A DNA stretch of 64,000 nt from Ceriagrion tenellum (taxonomy: Eukaryota > Arthropoda > Insecta > Odonata > Coenagrionidae): positions 150,915,584 through 150,979,583 of the forward strand of contig OY720634.1 of assembly GCA_963169105.1 (NCBI GenBank). Reading direction: 5' to 3'. The number at the start of each line of letters is the position of its first letter. The stretch's first letter is position 1. Below are positions 24,301-34,639 of this stretch, piece after piece. The position numbers and the translations under genes were made by a program. The notes under the pieces were generated by a model that saw only the letters and a list, made by a program, of their open reading frames with translations, searched no databases and was not told the origin of the DNA.

Positions 24301-25060
24301 AAAATTATTTATATCACTTTTGTAAATTACTTTCAAATTAACATTATTCTAAAACTTTTATGTACGAGATTATGACATATTGTCTTTCAATATACATTAT
24401 TGCGTTTTTTGTTCGATGCTTTTCAACCAAAACCCACTCGAAGTTTCCAAACATTACGCAGAAATATTGCCTTATTTTTCTATTCTACATTTACTTTTCT
24501 GCGAAAATAATAATTTCGCTTTCAAAATACGAAAAGGCGATTTTTATGGCTATAATTTCTTTCATTTTAATCTGGACTCTATAGAAAATTCAAAATTCAA
24601 TTTTACATTTCTTTTAGAATATATTATAGCGGCATGACATCTGTTATGTCTGCCTCGTATTTCTTACGCAAGACGTTGAAAAAAATGAGAATCGAAGTAA
24701 ATGTTTAAAACTTTTCTAAAATTAATCATAATCATTTTTTTCTATAATAATTAAACTACGAAAGTGTGATTATCTTCGCCTTCAAAATTAAGAATTGCTT
24801 TTTTCATGGTTTTGATTTCTTTCATTCAAACATTATGTCAGTAGAACAATATAAAATTCACTCTTATATTTATACCAGAATCTGTTATCTGTTCTATGTG
24901 TCTCGTATTCGCTTTTAAACGCAAACGCGCCTTATTTATGTTTTCAACTTTTTATATTCACACTTCGACTCAGTGGAGCAATGCAATATTCACTTTCATA
25001 TTTATATCAGAATCTGTTATAAAACTTAAATCCGTTTTTCCGCATTGCCACAAAATGGAC
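18380..25060. repeat. Ancient satellite array, units about 255-290 bp, with orientation switches
   Basis: A consensus-like phrase CTTCGATTCCGATTTTGTTC followed by A(C)GTCTTGCGTGTGAAATAC recurs on the plus strand near 19471, 19725, 19993, 20247, 20513, 20783, 21160, 21424 and 21705 and more weakly to about 23480. Spacing is mostly 254-281 bp, with some longer gaps. Between its copies lie recurring phrases such as TTTCGACTGAGTCGATGTTTGGATGA, CATAATAAACGCATTTTT and TTCGCAGATAGGTAAATA. From 18380 to about 19430 and from about 23600 to 25060 the same phrases appear on the opposite strand. Copies are heavily diverged and no ORF is shared, so this is an old, no longer homogenised array. Confidence 0.75.
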
Positions 25061-26639
25061 ATATGAATAGCAGACTTAGTAGGAGGATTTAACCACCTAT
25101 ATTGGGGCGCTTAGTTTCATGTGTGTCCAAAATAAGATTCATATTTTAAATTGATTGTAAATACTGATTAAAAGCTGCTAGGAGTTATTCTTATGGATAT
25201 ATGCTATCGCTCAATCAATGTTCCGGATATGTTGTTGAAATCTGTTTAATGGATTTTGCTGTCTAGAAAGATAGACATACTTCGGACATCGAAGAACATC
25301 AGAGTAAGAGTATTTTGGCGAATAAGACGTCGACCGGAAGCCTTTCATTGTCCGTAGGTAATAAAACGGGGTATTTAATGATCACAAGTAACAGGTTTTT
25401 TAACTCTCCGTAACTCGTTTAATATCATAGTATGCGTTAGTCACTTGAGTATTTAGCTATATTAATCTTCGTACGTGGTAAAGATCCGCCTTCGAGTGAA
25501 ACTTATCCACGATAATGCCATTTTTGATGATGACAGGCGGGTTCAATCAAACCAGTAATATCTTCGTTAATCACAAGTAATTGTAAAAATCTAGCTAATA
25601 GGGTATAAGTTGATAGGAGTTGGGTTATTATCTGTTCCTTGACGAAACTACGGGAATTACATAGAAAAGAGTTGTACATTCGGTAACACTGAGAGGTCAC
25701 CAAACAATGATACTGGCTAAAATACTTGAAGCTTAGGTAAAAGGAGTACATAAAATGGCTGTAGAACGCCAACGCAACGTAACGCGTGGCCTGTGTTAAA
25801 ACCGCGAATGTTAAAACCGTTAAAAACGAGAGCATCCTGATTATAGGGCATACGCCTTTGAAAGGAAAGCATAGCAATCATGTCGGCGGTATTTGTAAGT
25901 TGCCGTAAACTACAGCTGTAAATCATTATACTGTATAATACACATGGGCGTTCATATCAAATGTTTGTTTATTTACATTTATAAAATTTGTATCAGTAGA
26001 GAGTATTAGAGGAAATATAAATATTGTATAGACCTGTATCATCACTGATTTTTCTATCTGAGTCGTGGTCTACGAATTCAAGGTAACAAAATTCTCAGGC
26101 TAGCATGAAGAAATATATGCTACAAAAGTTTTAGTTTTTAATTTTTTGTAACTTGAGTCGCAAAAATCTTTGATAAGTTTCAAGCTTTTGCTTCAAAACA
26201 TATACTTTCTACGGTAATTTAAAATGGAAAAATTGCGTTTGTCGTCGAAATGGTAAGACTGCGAATGAAATTCCTCGTTTTATAAAATTATTGCCAATTG
26301 AAATTAATCCAAAGACGGGAAGATTTTAAAGTGTCTGGTGCTCCTATTTTTACAGCTCGGTCCTAGGTGGTTGATTGCTTACGTGAATGTTCCTCTTTTG
26401 TATATAAGTCAGAAGGGTGAAGGCAAAAACTGCAATCACAAATGACAACATAGGGAAAATGCATAATGTATCGTTGGCCAATCTGTGATTGAAGGTGTAT
26501 TAAATAGCTGAGGTCGTGGGTACCCCGAAAGAGTGATTCAGGTTCATTTTACCTTAAATAGAAAATATAAGAAAAAATCTACAAAACGACTGTTGAATTA
26601 ATTGAATGCTGACCGAAAAAATGTACAAACAACTATCGC
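25061..26639. other. Stretch without a recognised gene
   Basis: No element or exon could be supported. The minus-strand ORF of 124 codons at 25503-25877 has no recognisable domain and no clear splice context. Confidence 0.35.
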
Positions 26640-26770
26640 AACAGTTTTCAAACCGTTTTAAAAAGTTTGCAACCGATTTTGCGCTCCATTTTGGTACCAT
26701 GGATGAAACATGGATCCACTACTGCGCACTATAAACGAAATGCCCTCACATTATTGATGGGCTGTTTCGT
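26640..26770 (+). pseudogene. Mariner-type transposase scrap
   Basis: Around 26697 the plus strand reads TMDETWIHYCAL then a stop, matching the mariner catalytic box (V.MDETWIHYY.P.TK) that contains the second catalytic Asp. The preceding frame has a QTVLKSLQP-like segment in the position of the linker. Only about 130 bp is recognisable; termini were not found. Confidence 0.55.
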
Positions 26771-27468
26771 TCCTTTCTCGGACTCGTTCATTTCGGTATC
26801 GCTTACTAAATGGAACGATTTTAATGATTTGTTCCTTGATGTCGGTGCTTAGTATTAAGCAGCTTTGCTTCGTACATTTTCGTACCGTTTATATCTCCCA
26901 TTAGTGTTGATCTTTTCAATCTTCATGTTCTCGAAAACTTCAGGTGAAATTAAGATATTCTATATCTATACTGTTTTCAAGGGATAATATAAAGAAATTA
27001 GAGCACTTTAAACTAATCATATGTCTGCAGAAAATATCATATTTCATGGATAATGAAAATAAAAACTTTGTTTGATTCCAAGAATTTATTTTTAAGGCAC
27101 GACTAATCATAGTTCATTGAATCGGTCAATGATATGATTAAAAGAGGATTGCATAGGAATATTGTGAAAAATATTTTAGCTATTGACTATGCGTTCGATG
27201 TATGATTTTACACTTTCCATGTTCGATGTTTGAGTGTGGAACTTGGCAGTAAATATAATAATATCATAATCAGCCGCAGTTTAATTGATGTATCTTTAAT
27301 ACTTTCTATCAATCAAGAGTGCATTAGTAAGGTTAATGAAGAAAGAGTGATTGTCGTCAGAAAAGATTGCTTGGAATGATCTTTCTTCAACGAATCCTTT
27401 TTGTTTGAGACGTACATTCTCACTGACTAAACCCAGGCGATTTTTCACTTCCTGTTCCAGTACCACAT
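26771..27468. other. Stretch without a recognised gene
   Basis: AT-rich sequence up to the 3' end of the Penelope-like fragment. No coding signal was seen. Confidence 0.35.
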
Positions 27469-28788
27469 TTAATTTAAAAGGGGGGAGGAAGAGAGGATGG
27501 GGTAGAGGTTTTTGATTATGCGACGGATGGAGTGAACTCCAGGGAAATAGGAGGTACAGAGGGAGATTTGATCATGAGGAAACTTATTTAGAGAGAGATT
27601 TAGAAGAAGAGGGTCGTTGTAGGATTTTTTTCTGAAGAAGACGCTCAGGGTAGCCTCTGCGAAGGAGGGATTGGTGGAGATTAGAGAGAAAAAGGTCAAG
27701 GGATTCGGGGTTGTTGCAGATTCGGTGACCACGGATAGAGAGGGAAAAGGGGAGGGATCGTTTAGTATGAGAGGGGTGGCAGCTATTAAAATGGAGATAT
27801 TGTTGCTTGTTGGTGGGCTTGATATGGACAGAAGTGTGGAATTTAAGGTTACTGAGGGAGATGTCTACATCCAGAAAGGTAATTTTGGAGGCAGAGATGT
27901 TAGAAGTGAAGGAGACAGAGGAGGAGGAGTTTAGGGAGGAGATGAAAGAGTTAAGGGAATCAAGGCCATGTGGCCACAGAAGAAAAATATCGTCAATGTA
28001 ACGAAGCCAGAGAAGGAGAGCAAGACGAGAGAAAAGATTGCTCTACGGCACCCAAGAAGAGGTTAGCATAGGAGGGGCTGAAACGACTACCCATGGCACA
28101 ACCTTTAGTTTGGATGTAGAATTTGTTGTTGAAGGAGAAAGCATTATTAGTAAGTATAAAGTTGGAAAGGTCAAGGAGAAAATCAGAACTAGGGGCGTGA
28201 GGAACGTTAAAGTTAAAGGGGCTGTTAAGTTAAAAGGGGCTGGTTAAGAAAAAGACGAATGGCGGAAAGTCCTTCAGAGTGAGGAATAGACATGTAGAGA
28301 GAGGTGACATCTATGGTGGCCATTAAGATATCACAGTCTGAGGGGAGTGGGGTAGAGTGGAGGCGTTCAAGAAAGTGATAAGTATCTTTGATGTGAGAAG
28401 GGAGAGAGAGAACAAAAGGTTGTAAGTAGTAGTCAACGAAAGCGGAGATGCGTTCGGTGACAGAGTTATAAGAGGAAACTATTGGGCGACCAGGGTTGTG
28501 AGTCTTATGGATTTTGGGAAGAATGTAGAAATTGGGGGTGCGAGGGTGTGGGGGGGTGAGAAGAGAGATAACATGGGAAGAGAGACCTTCATTGGGACCT
28601 TTTTCCTTGAGGAAAGAGGTGATGTTTTGCAAAAATGTGGGGTTGGGATCATTTTGGACGGGCTGGTAGGAAGAGGCATCAGACAACTGCCGGAGAGCTT
28701 CATTTAGATAGAAGAGTTTAGTACGAATACCGTGGAACCTTTGTCGGATGGAGTAATAACAATATTAGGATTGCGGGTGAGGCTTTTT

Positions 28789-28790
<2 letters not shown>
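27469..28790 (-). pseudogene. Penelope-like element reverse transcriptase fragment (PLE-A)
   Basis: Read right to left, the minus strand encodes NIVITPSDKGSTVFV (about 28740-28785), then in a second frame FYILPKIHKTHNPGRPIVSS (28560-28610) and motif A as TIDVTSLYMSIPHSEGL (about 28270-28310). A third frame carries motif B GCAMGSRFSPSYANLFLG and the catalytic HYIDDIFLLWPHG (about 27980-28005). The order PKIHK, DVTSLY, GSRFSP, YIDD is diagnostic of Penelope-like RTs. A fourth stretch (27469-27732) has SYFPGVHSIRRIIKNLYPIL, the region just before the GIY-YIG nuclease; the nuclease is missing. There are at least three frame changes, so it is dead. Its 5' side ends exactly at a (TA)n tract. Confidence 0.8.

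Positions 28791-28792
<2 letters not shown>

Positions 28793-28836
<44 letters not shown>
28793..28836. repeat. (AT)n microsatellite
   Basis: About 44 bp of pure AT dinucleotide immediately abuts the 5' end of PLE-A and precedes the hammerhead-like motif at 28862. Confidence 0.95.
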
Positions 28837-28839
<3 letters not shown>

Positions 28840-28861
28840 TACTTGACTACCTTCTAACATT

Positions 28862-28896
28862 CTGACGAAGGCGGTTGTGTCCGCCGAAATATATCA
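28862..28896 (+). ncRNA. Hammerhead ribozyme-like core (copy 1)
   Basis: The sequence gives C3-A9 as CTGACGA (28862-28868), a perfect 5-bp stem II GGCGG/CCGCC (28870-28874 with 28881-28885) capped by TTGTGT, then GAAA (28886-28889) and a self-complementary ATATAT with C at the cleavage position. All conserved core residues of a type I hammerhead are present. The very short palindromic stem III is the form reported for hammerheads in Penelope-like elements, thought to work as dimers. Stem I is weak here. It sits between two (TA)n tracts next to PLE-A. Confidence 0.65.
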
Positions 28897-29000
28897 AAAT
28901 TTCTGTGAGTTTTACCTTTTTTTGTGCTCTATATGTAACTGCTAGTCACGCCTGTGACCTTTTTTTTATATCTGTGCACTACAAGTGTTTTTCGCCAAGT

Positions 29001-29002
<2 letters not shown>

Positions 29003-29057
<55 letters not shown>
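29003..29057. repeat. (AT)n microsatellite
   Basis: About 55 bp of pure AT dinucleotide joins the hammerhead-containing segment to gypsy element B. The 5' end of element B is cut exactly here. Confidence 0.95.
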
Positions 29058-29058
<1 letters not shown>

Positions 29059-30540
29059 GGGAGACCTGTTACACAGACTACAGAGAATTTGGTCGAGACT
29101 TCTGCGATACAACTTGGATTTGCCGTATTGCCCTGGTAAAGATATGCCTGTAGCAGATGCCTTATCACGAGCTTTCCTTGAGACAAAAACTCGGGAGGAT
29201 ACTGATCTGGAGTTTGCCATCCACTCTCGTCAGTAATTTGCCAATATCACCAGCAAAATTAGAGATATTCAAGGAGGCCACTAAAAATGATCCTGTACTG
29301 GTAGCTAAGTCAGTACGGGAGACCTGTTACACAGACTACAGAGAATACACAGAATACAGAGAAGAGGCTAAAGGATGGGTGGCCAGAAACCAAAAAGAAG
29401 TTGAGTCAGCTAGCCAAAATGTTCTGGAACAACAAGAGTGATTTGGTTGAGGTGGAGGGCCGTATTTTCTATGGTCTCAAGCTATTTCTGTCTCAAAGTT
29501 TGAGGAGATGGATGCTCAATCTCATACACGAGGGGCACTTGGCAATGGGAAAATGCAAAGCCCAGGCTCGTGAATCATTGTAATGGCCCAATATGTCAGA
29601 GGATATTGAAAAACTTATCTCTAATTGTGAGGCGTCTTAAATTTAGGAGAAAAAATTCGAGGGAACCAATGATATCACATACAATCCCTGAAAGACCATA
29701 GTCCAAATTAGGTGGTGATATTTTAGAGTTTAAAGGAAAAAGTTAACTAACTGTAATTGACTACTATTCTAAGTGGATTGCATTGAAATGGCTGTCAGGA
29801 AAGACGACTAAAGATGTGAGAAAAGTTAGAGGAAATGTTTTCTATTTTTGGTAGCCCTGATGAGTTAATTGCCGATAATATGTCCTTCAACAGTGCTGCT
29901 TTCAAATCATTTTCATCTAAATGGAATTTTACGGTTACGACGACTAGCCCTAGGTACTCTCAGGCAAATGGCCTGACTGAGAAGTCAGAGGGGATATCTA
30001 AAAATATTCTCCGCAAATCATGTGAAAGTGGCAGTAGTGTCCTAGTGGGCTTACTTGAGTCTCGAAATACTCCTATAGAATATATTCGCCTCTCGCCAGC
30101 CCAACTCCTTTAGAGTCGCATGCTGAATGACAAGATACCCACTCACAGTAACCTATTGGTTCCAGAAGTGCCTCAGGGGGTAAGGGAGACGTTAATCGGT
30201 AGGCAGGAGAAACAAAAATAGAAACAACCTACTATAGGCATTGCAGATCACTTCCCGAGTTACAAACTGGGGACTCAGGTAGGATGCGACAAGGTTCTGT
30301 TAGGGAACATCGGTTGGCAGTAGCAGGCAGGAGTGCCACCCCTAGGTCCTATATCGTAAAAGATACTCAAGGGAGATTTTATAGGCGAAATCGTCGTCAC
30401 ATAATTAGTATCCCCACGTCCCTAGAGCAGGGCTACAGTAGAAGTTCAAAGAATTATCAGGGTCAAGCGGTTACTCAAAAGTAACCTCTCAACCCATAGA
30501 CCAGCGAGAAAAGTTCGTAGACCCAAATATCTCAGTGAAT
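29057..30540 (+). mobile_element. Ty3/gypsy element B, RNase H end to integrase C-terminus (truncated)
   Basis: Plus-strand frames in order give the end of RNase H (LHRLQRIWSRLLRYNLDL, then CPGKDMPVADALSRAF, about 29070-29180), the integrase zinc-binding region with HEGHLAMGKCKAQAR (29530-29580), the integrase core with a DELIADNMSFNSAAF box and a later SPRYSQANGLTEKSEG carrying the catalytic Glu (29860-29990), and a C-terminal PRSYIVKDTQGRFYRRNRRH (30330-30400). In the first box the usual TDNG is ADNM. Stops and frame changes break it repeatedly. No LTR was identified. A 32-bp phrase starting CGGGAGACCTGTTACACAGA occurs at both 29058 and 29315, in two reading contexts. Confidence 0.75.
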
Positions 30541-30644
30541 ATGTGTATAATTAAAATATTTTATATTGTATGTTGTATTTATGCTCATTGAAGGTTATGT
30601 GAAAAATACACTTGTTGATCTTTGAAAGCGTTGAATTGTTGATT

Positions 30645-30740
30645 TTATGTGTTCCTATCAACTTTCTTTCTACCTTTCTGTATAAATATTTATGTGTGTA
30701 TTTGCCGCTGAGCGGTCTGAGTGAATGACGAACGATTGTA
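30645..30740. repeat. Dispersed repeat copy 1 (partner at 33530-33625)
   Basis: Both copies run from GTGTTCCTATC through TTTCTACCTTTCTGTATAAA and TTTGCCGCTGAGCGGTCTGA to AATGA(A)CGAACG in the same orientation. They are about 95 bp each with few differences. It could be the conserved part of a SINE or MITE; the 33.5-kb copy lies next to a tRNA-like T-arm. Confidence 0.7.
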
Positions 30741-31214
30741 TGGCCTGAACGGCTCATTTCTTACTTGGGTTAGCGTACCCCGAAACGCCTGTTCTATACC
30801 TTTCACCACTGTCTGTGTGCTTGAGTTATTCTTTCATTTCCGCCTTCTGTGTGGGTCATTCTCTCTCTACCGGTGGCTGAACAGCAGCCCTGGTGCCATC
30901 TATTGGCCGCTCTCGTGGGACATGCCTTGTGGAGTGTTTGTTCCCATAAACCCCCCGCCGATTCCAATGGATTCTTAGTAGAAATGGGCTGCATCGTTCA
31001 ATACAATTACCGAGTCATGAATCGGTCGTTCAATCTAAGGAATCGATTCTTGGATCTCGTTCAATTATTTTCATAATAGTGGTTCATTGAAATAAATTGA
31101 AATATCTTGGATGAATTCCTTTAATATAATCGGCTTTTATTAAATTAAATGTAGCATTTAAATCGGTACATGAACAAGTATAAATATCATTTAAAACAGC
31201 AGTGATTACATATA

Positions 31215-31408
31215 GGGTGCTTTAGATTTAGGACGGCGATCGCCAGCGATAGACGACAGTTGCGCGAATCGATCTTGCTTTGTTTGGCTCTCCTCATAGC
31301 GGAGACCCACCGATAGCCGCCGATAGACGGTTATTCATCTAAATTGAAAGCACCGTGGCGTGGCATTCGCCGTCTATCGCCGGCTATAGCCGCAAATCGA
31401 AAGCACCC
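31215..31408. mobile_element. 194-bp MITE with GGGTGCTTT termini and ATA duplication
   Basis: Left end GGGTGCTTTAGATTTAGGAC and right end (reverse complement) GGGTGCTTTCGATTTGCGGC form imperfect terminal inverted repeats of about 40 bp. They include CGATAGACG, present inversely on the other side. The element is flanked by ATA at 31212-31214 and 31409-31411, a 3-bp target duplication. There is no coding capacity. A 3-bp A/T target and GGG/CCC ends suit a PIF/Harbinger-type non-autonomous element, by inference. Confidence 0.65.
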
Positions 31409-31775
31409 ATACATAGTTTATACAATTACGGGGAAAATAACATGAATAATAAGTTTAGAGCGAATAAGAATGGCTTATACAAGAAACTCCTATTATTACA
31501 ACAACATCACATAAAAAGTTAAACTCCTATGCCAGTATTGGTAGTACACATAATTAAACCCATCCCTTTGACAAGTAAAAAGTTTGCAATTTGCAATAAA
31601 CAAAAGAAATTAATATCTATACGGATTTTACTTATACGCTGGGAAAATAATAGACATAAATAAAAGTACTTATAGAATTAGAATGACTTATATAAGCTAC
31701 TCCTAAAAATTGACAGAAAAACATTTGAAGAAAATAAAACTCCTATAGGAGTCTCATATATATGTGTATATACAT

Positions 31776-31778
<3 letters not shown>

Positions 31779-31810
<32 letters not shown>
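31779..31810. repeat. (AT)n microsatellite
   Basis: Short AT tract just left of the 242-bp palindrome. Confidence 0.9.
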
Positions 31811-31812
<2 letters not shown>

Positions 31813-31848
31813 CTACACTTAGGATCACTCACGTGACGAATATATAAA

Positions 31849-32086
31849 AAGTTTGCCAGAGAGAGGCAGACGCTAAACACAGAAAAACAGAAAAAAATGA
31901 ACGCACTTACAGAGTTTCTTAATATTTCGGTGCCACTAGCACCTTGTTGACAAGATCGTAGAAGACTGACCAGTCTTCTACGATCTTGTCAACAAGGTGC
32001 TAGTGGCACCGAAATATTAAGAAACTCTGTAAGTGCGTTCATTTTTTTCTGTTTTTCTGTGTTTAGCGTCTGCCTCTCTCTGGCAA

Positions 32087-32090
<4 letters not shown>
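31849..32090. repeat. 242-bp near-perfect palindrome
   Basis: Arms 31849-31969 and 31970-32090 are reverse complements with essentially one mismatch at the very centre (GACTGACCAGTC). It is bordered by TA-rich tracts on both sides. Each arm contains a stem-loop GGTGC-TAGTG-GCACC followed by GAAATATT, a layout matching hammerhead stem II plus GAAA. The residues before it are GTCAACA instead of CTGANGA, so the catalytic core is degenerate. No TSD was recognised. Such a palindrome may be a fold-back element or a head-to-head pair of the same small element. Confidence 0.8.

Positions 32091-32091
<1 letters not shown>

Positions 32092-32169
<78 letters not shown>
32092..32169. repeat. (TA)n microsatellite, 78 bp
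   Basis: Pure TA dinucleotide directly abutting the palindrome. Confidence 0.95.
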
Positions 32170-32171
<2 letters not shown>

Positions 32172-32564
32172 CACTGAATTCGTACATATAATAAATCTAG
32201 TCCCTTAAACTAGCAATATTATGACATTAAACAGTAGATATAACATGCATTATTTCAAAATTACAGGGTAAAAAATATATCCACAGATGGGCGTTTCCAG
32301 GATTTATGTTAAGAGTCAGGGCACCCACCAATGGCAGTAAATTTACGTTAGGGGAGCAGGTTATCATCCCCTCTTGCTCCGTGTGATAGATTTGAGATTT
32401 AACGACTAATACAGAGGAGAACAGCTATTCAGACTGACTATCCCAGACTACGCCCCTGATTATGCGTTTCAATATAATTACAATGGCTATCATAAGGCTA
32501 CTCCTATGATTACAACAAAGATGTACGAAAAAACTATGTATTTAATGAAAAATGTGACAATTAA
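32170..32564. other. Stretch without a recognised gene
   Basis: No coding sequence or element was recognised. Confidence 0.35.
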
Positions 32565-32609
32565 CTGCACTTCGGCGGATCTACCACTGGCAGATCGGCC
32601 GAAGTGCAG
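32565..32609. repeat. Hairpin with 18-bp arms
   Basis: CTGCACTTCGGCGGATCT at 32565-32582 pairs with AGATCGGCCGAAGTGCAG at 32592-32609 with one mismatch around a 9-base loop. A GTGACA/TGTCAC pair just outside may extend it. It could be a tiny fold-back element or a structured insertion; no function is assigned. Confidence 0.7.
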
Positions 32610-33404
32610 CCATATGTCACTTTTATTCTTCCTTTCCATTTCCTGTGAAATAAATGCAGGGGAGTAGGGCGATTAAAAAAACTTCAAAAGTTTCTTTAAG
32701 CTTTTAATCATGCACTACGGATGTAAGAAATTCTAATCACTTTATCAGGATGAATTTTTAATACTTTTTGAAATTTAGACTTAATTAAATGCTCTGTAAA
32801 TTATTTTTCGCCTTCAAAGCTGTTTTTTGGGGTTTATAACTCCTCGTGACATTCCATGCATGTGCAGTATTAAAAATTCTTACTTTTTAAGCATGTCTTC
32901 ATGTGCCAAATGCAAAATTAATTCGGTAATTCAGGTTTACAGGAAATAGACACTACTTACGTGTTTGATGGAACTAGCACAATTCGTAGTTTAGAGGACG
33001 GATGTATTATATCCCCGGTATCGCAGCACCAAAAATGAAGTTGAAACTTCCTATGAGGATCTGCTGTAAGGTCTGCTGTAAGGTTGGTCTGTTCTGCTGT
33101 AAGGGTTGATTTCAATCCTAAAATCTATTTGTACTCCCTGACTTAACCTCCGCTAGCTTTCTCCGTATCCCCGCCTCTTATACCTCCCTCCCTCACTTCC
33201 TTCCAACCAATCACTTCCCTCAAAAACCAACCACGCACCTAGTCAGACCCTCTACCCTCAACTCCAGTGTGACACTCTGCAGTTGTGATTCTTTACCGCC
33301 ATGGAGCGTTGGGGTGGGATAGATAGGTATAGGTGGGATAGATATATCAGTGGACACTCACAGAAAGGCGATCCATGGTGACACCGGTGTCCACTGCTCT
33401 CGGA
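32610..33404. other. Stretch without a recognised gene
   Basis: No gene was recognised. A local duplication of ATCTGCTGTAAGG/TCTGCTGTAAGG occurs near 33060-33105. Confidence 0.35.
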
Positions 33405-33470
33405 AGCCTTCGCGGGGATCGAACCCGCGGGTGAGAACCCTTCCTCAGCGGTTCGATTCCCGGTCCAGTC
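33405..33470 (-). other. tRNA-like T-arm fragment (possible tRNA-derived SINE)
   Basis: The minus strand contains GCGGGTTCGATCCCCGC, a perfect T-arm with an exact B-box core, preceded by GGGTTCTCACCC, which could be a long variable arm as in class II (Ser/Leu) tRNAs. A second B-box-like GGTTCGATTCC lies nearby on the plus strand. No acceptor or D-arm pairs were found, so this is a pseudo-tRNA or SINE head rather than a working tRNA. Confidence 0.4.
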
Positions 33471-33529
33471 GAATTTTTTCTGCTTGGAATCGGCCATCTT
33501 ACCATTTTAACACCACTATTGTGTTTGTT

Positions 33530-33625
33530 TATTTGATGTGTTCCTATCCACTTTATTTCTACCTTTCTGTATAAAAATTTGTGTGTATTTGCCGCTGAGC
33601 GGTCTGAGTGAATGAACGAACGGTT
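33530..33625. repeat. Dispersed repeat copy 2 (partner at 30645-30740)
   Basis: Direct copy of the repeat near 30.7 kb, immediately beyond the tRNA-like fragment. The joint occurrence would fit a SINE body, but the 30.7-kb copy was not seen to carry the tRNA-like head. Confidence 0.6.
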
Positions 33626-34627
33626 ATATATACATATATATAAATAAATGTATATATTCACGTCATCACGCACCATTCACGGTGGCCTGCGTATCGTACC
33701 GATACCTCAGTGATTCGTTCTCTACTTTCATGATTATCTGTGTCTAAGATTGCCAAGAATTGGAAATCCGTTGTGTTAACGGGATGGACTATATTACCTC
33801 CCAAATGTTTTAAAGAGGACGAAGATCCTCAGTTGAATGTGCAAACTCGTCACAATTGTTGAAATAAGTCCGCTTAACGGCTAGAAATGTTTGTCATTGT
33901 TTAAATACTTTTTTTGAGAATTATAAAAGTTCATTCTACGTGGGTTAAATTTTCATCTTCGCATTACTAACACGCTTGAATCATCCCATTGTTACTCATC
34001 AGGTTTAAGTAAATTTTGTAAGATATTCATGGTTTTTCTAAATACATGTTACTTAATTGTTAAATGAAAGGAAATTGTTTTTTTGTGTGGTATTGGTGCC
34101 CCAACGAAACCGTTCCTTTCGACCAATTCTCTACCCTTATCTACCGCCATGCCGTCATTCGCCCCATCTCAACTCGGGATCTCTTCACACAGGGATAAAC
34201 TGCAATCGGGAATCCCCCGCACTTAAAAATAAATATTCTTTTGGTAAGTCATCCGTCGTGGCAGTGGGTCAGGAGTGTGATTTATCGTTTATGGGTGGTT
34301 CTCGCGGCCTTCAGCCGGGCGACCGACGGTGAACTATTACAATATATATGTACACATTCTAAATAAGATCAGCATCAGTGAAATAAGCGAAAATAAGATC
34401 ACATGTGTACGATCAAATCCTTGATTCCCTAAGTCTTCAGCCGCGGGATCGTTTTCCAGAAAGTTCTCTGAACATTGTCAAACAAATGACTTACTTTTCC
34501 CACAAAGGTTTACTCAATGTTGTTAAAAATATGAATAGTACCCTAAGGCGTTTTCTCGTTAGTGACTTGTGTGAGTGTTATGGAATCGAAGGTGAAGAAC
34601 TTTGTGAATAAGTTAATGTATTTAGTC

Positions 34628-34639
34628 AACTGTACAAAG
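34628..34639. repeat. Target-site duplication, left copy
   Basis: AACTGTACAAAG here is repeated exactly at 34816-34827. The two 12-bp copies bracket the 176-bp hammerhead-bearing insert. Confidence 0.8.

Noticed and set aside
18380..25060. A CRISPR-like array, because of regularly spaced repeats
   Set aside because: Units of about 265 bp diverge along their whole length and there are no constant short repeats with unique spacers; the context is eukaryotic.
25503..25877. 124-codon minus-strand ORF
   Set aside because: Composition is unremarkable, no domain or splice context; expected by chance at this length in a 64-kb window.
28875..29236. Overlapping ORFs containing long Tyr-Ile repeats
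   Set aside because: They are translations of the (TA)n microsatellites, not proteins.
31989..32174. ORF with a Tyr-Ile repeat near the palindrome
   Set aside because: Artefact of the (TA)n tract and palindrome arm.
33405..33470. A functional tRNA gene
   Set aside because: Only the T-arm and possibly a variable arm can be paired; acceptor, D and anticodon arms are absent.
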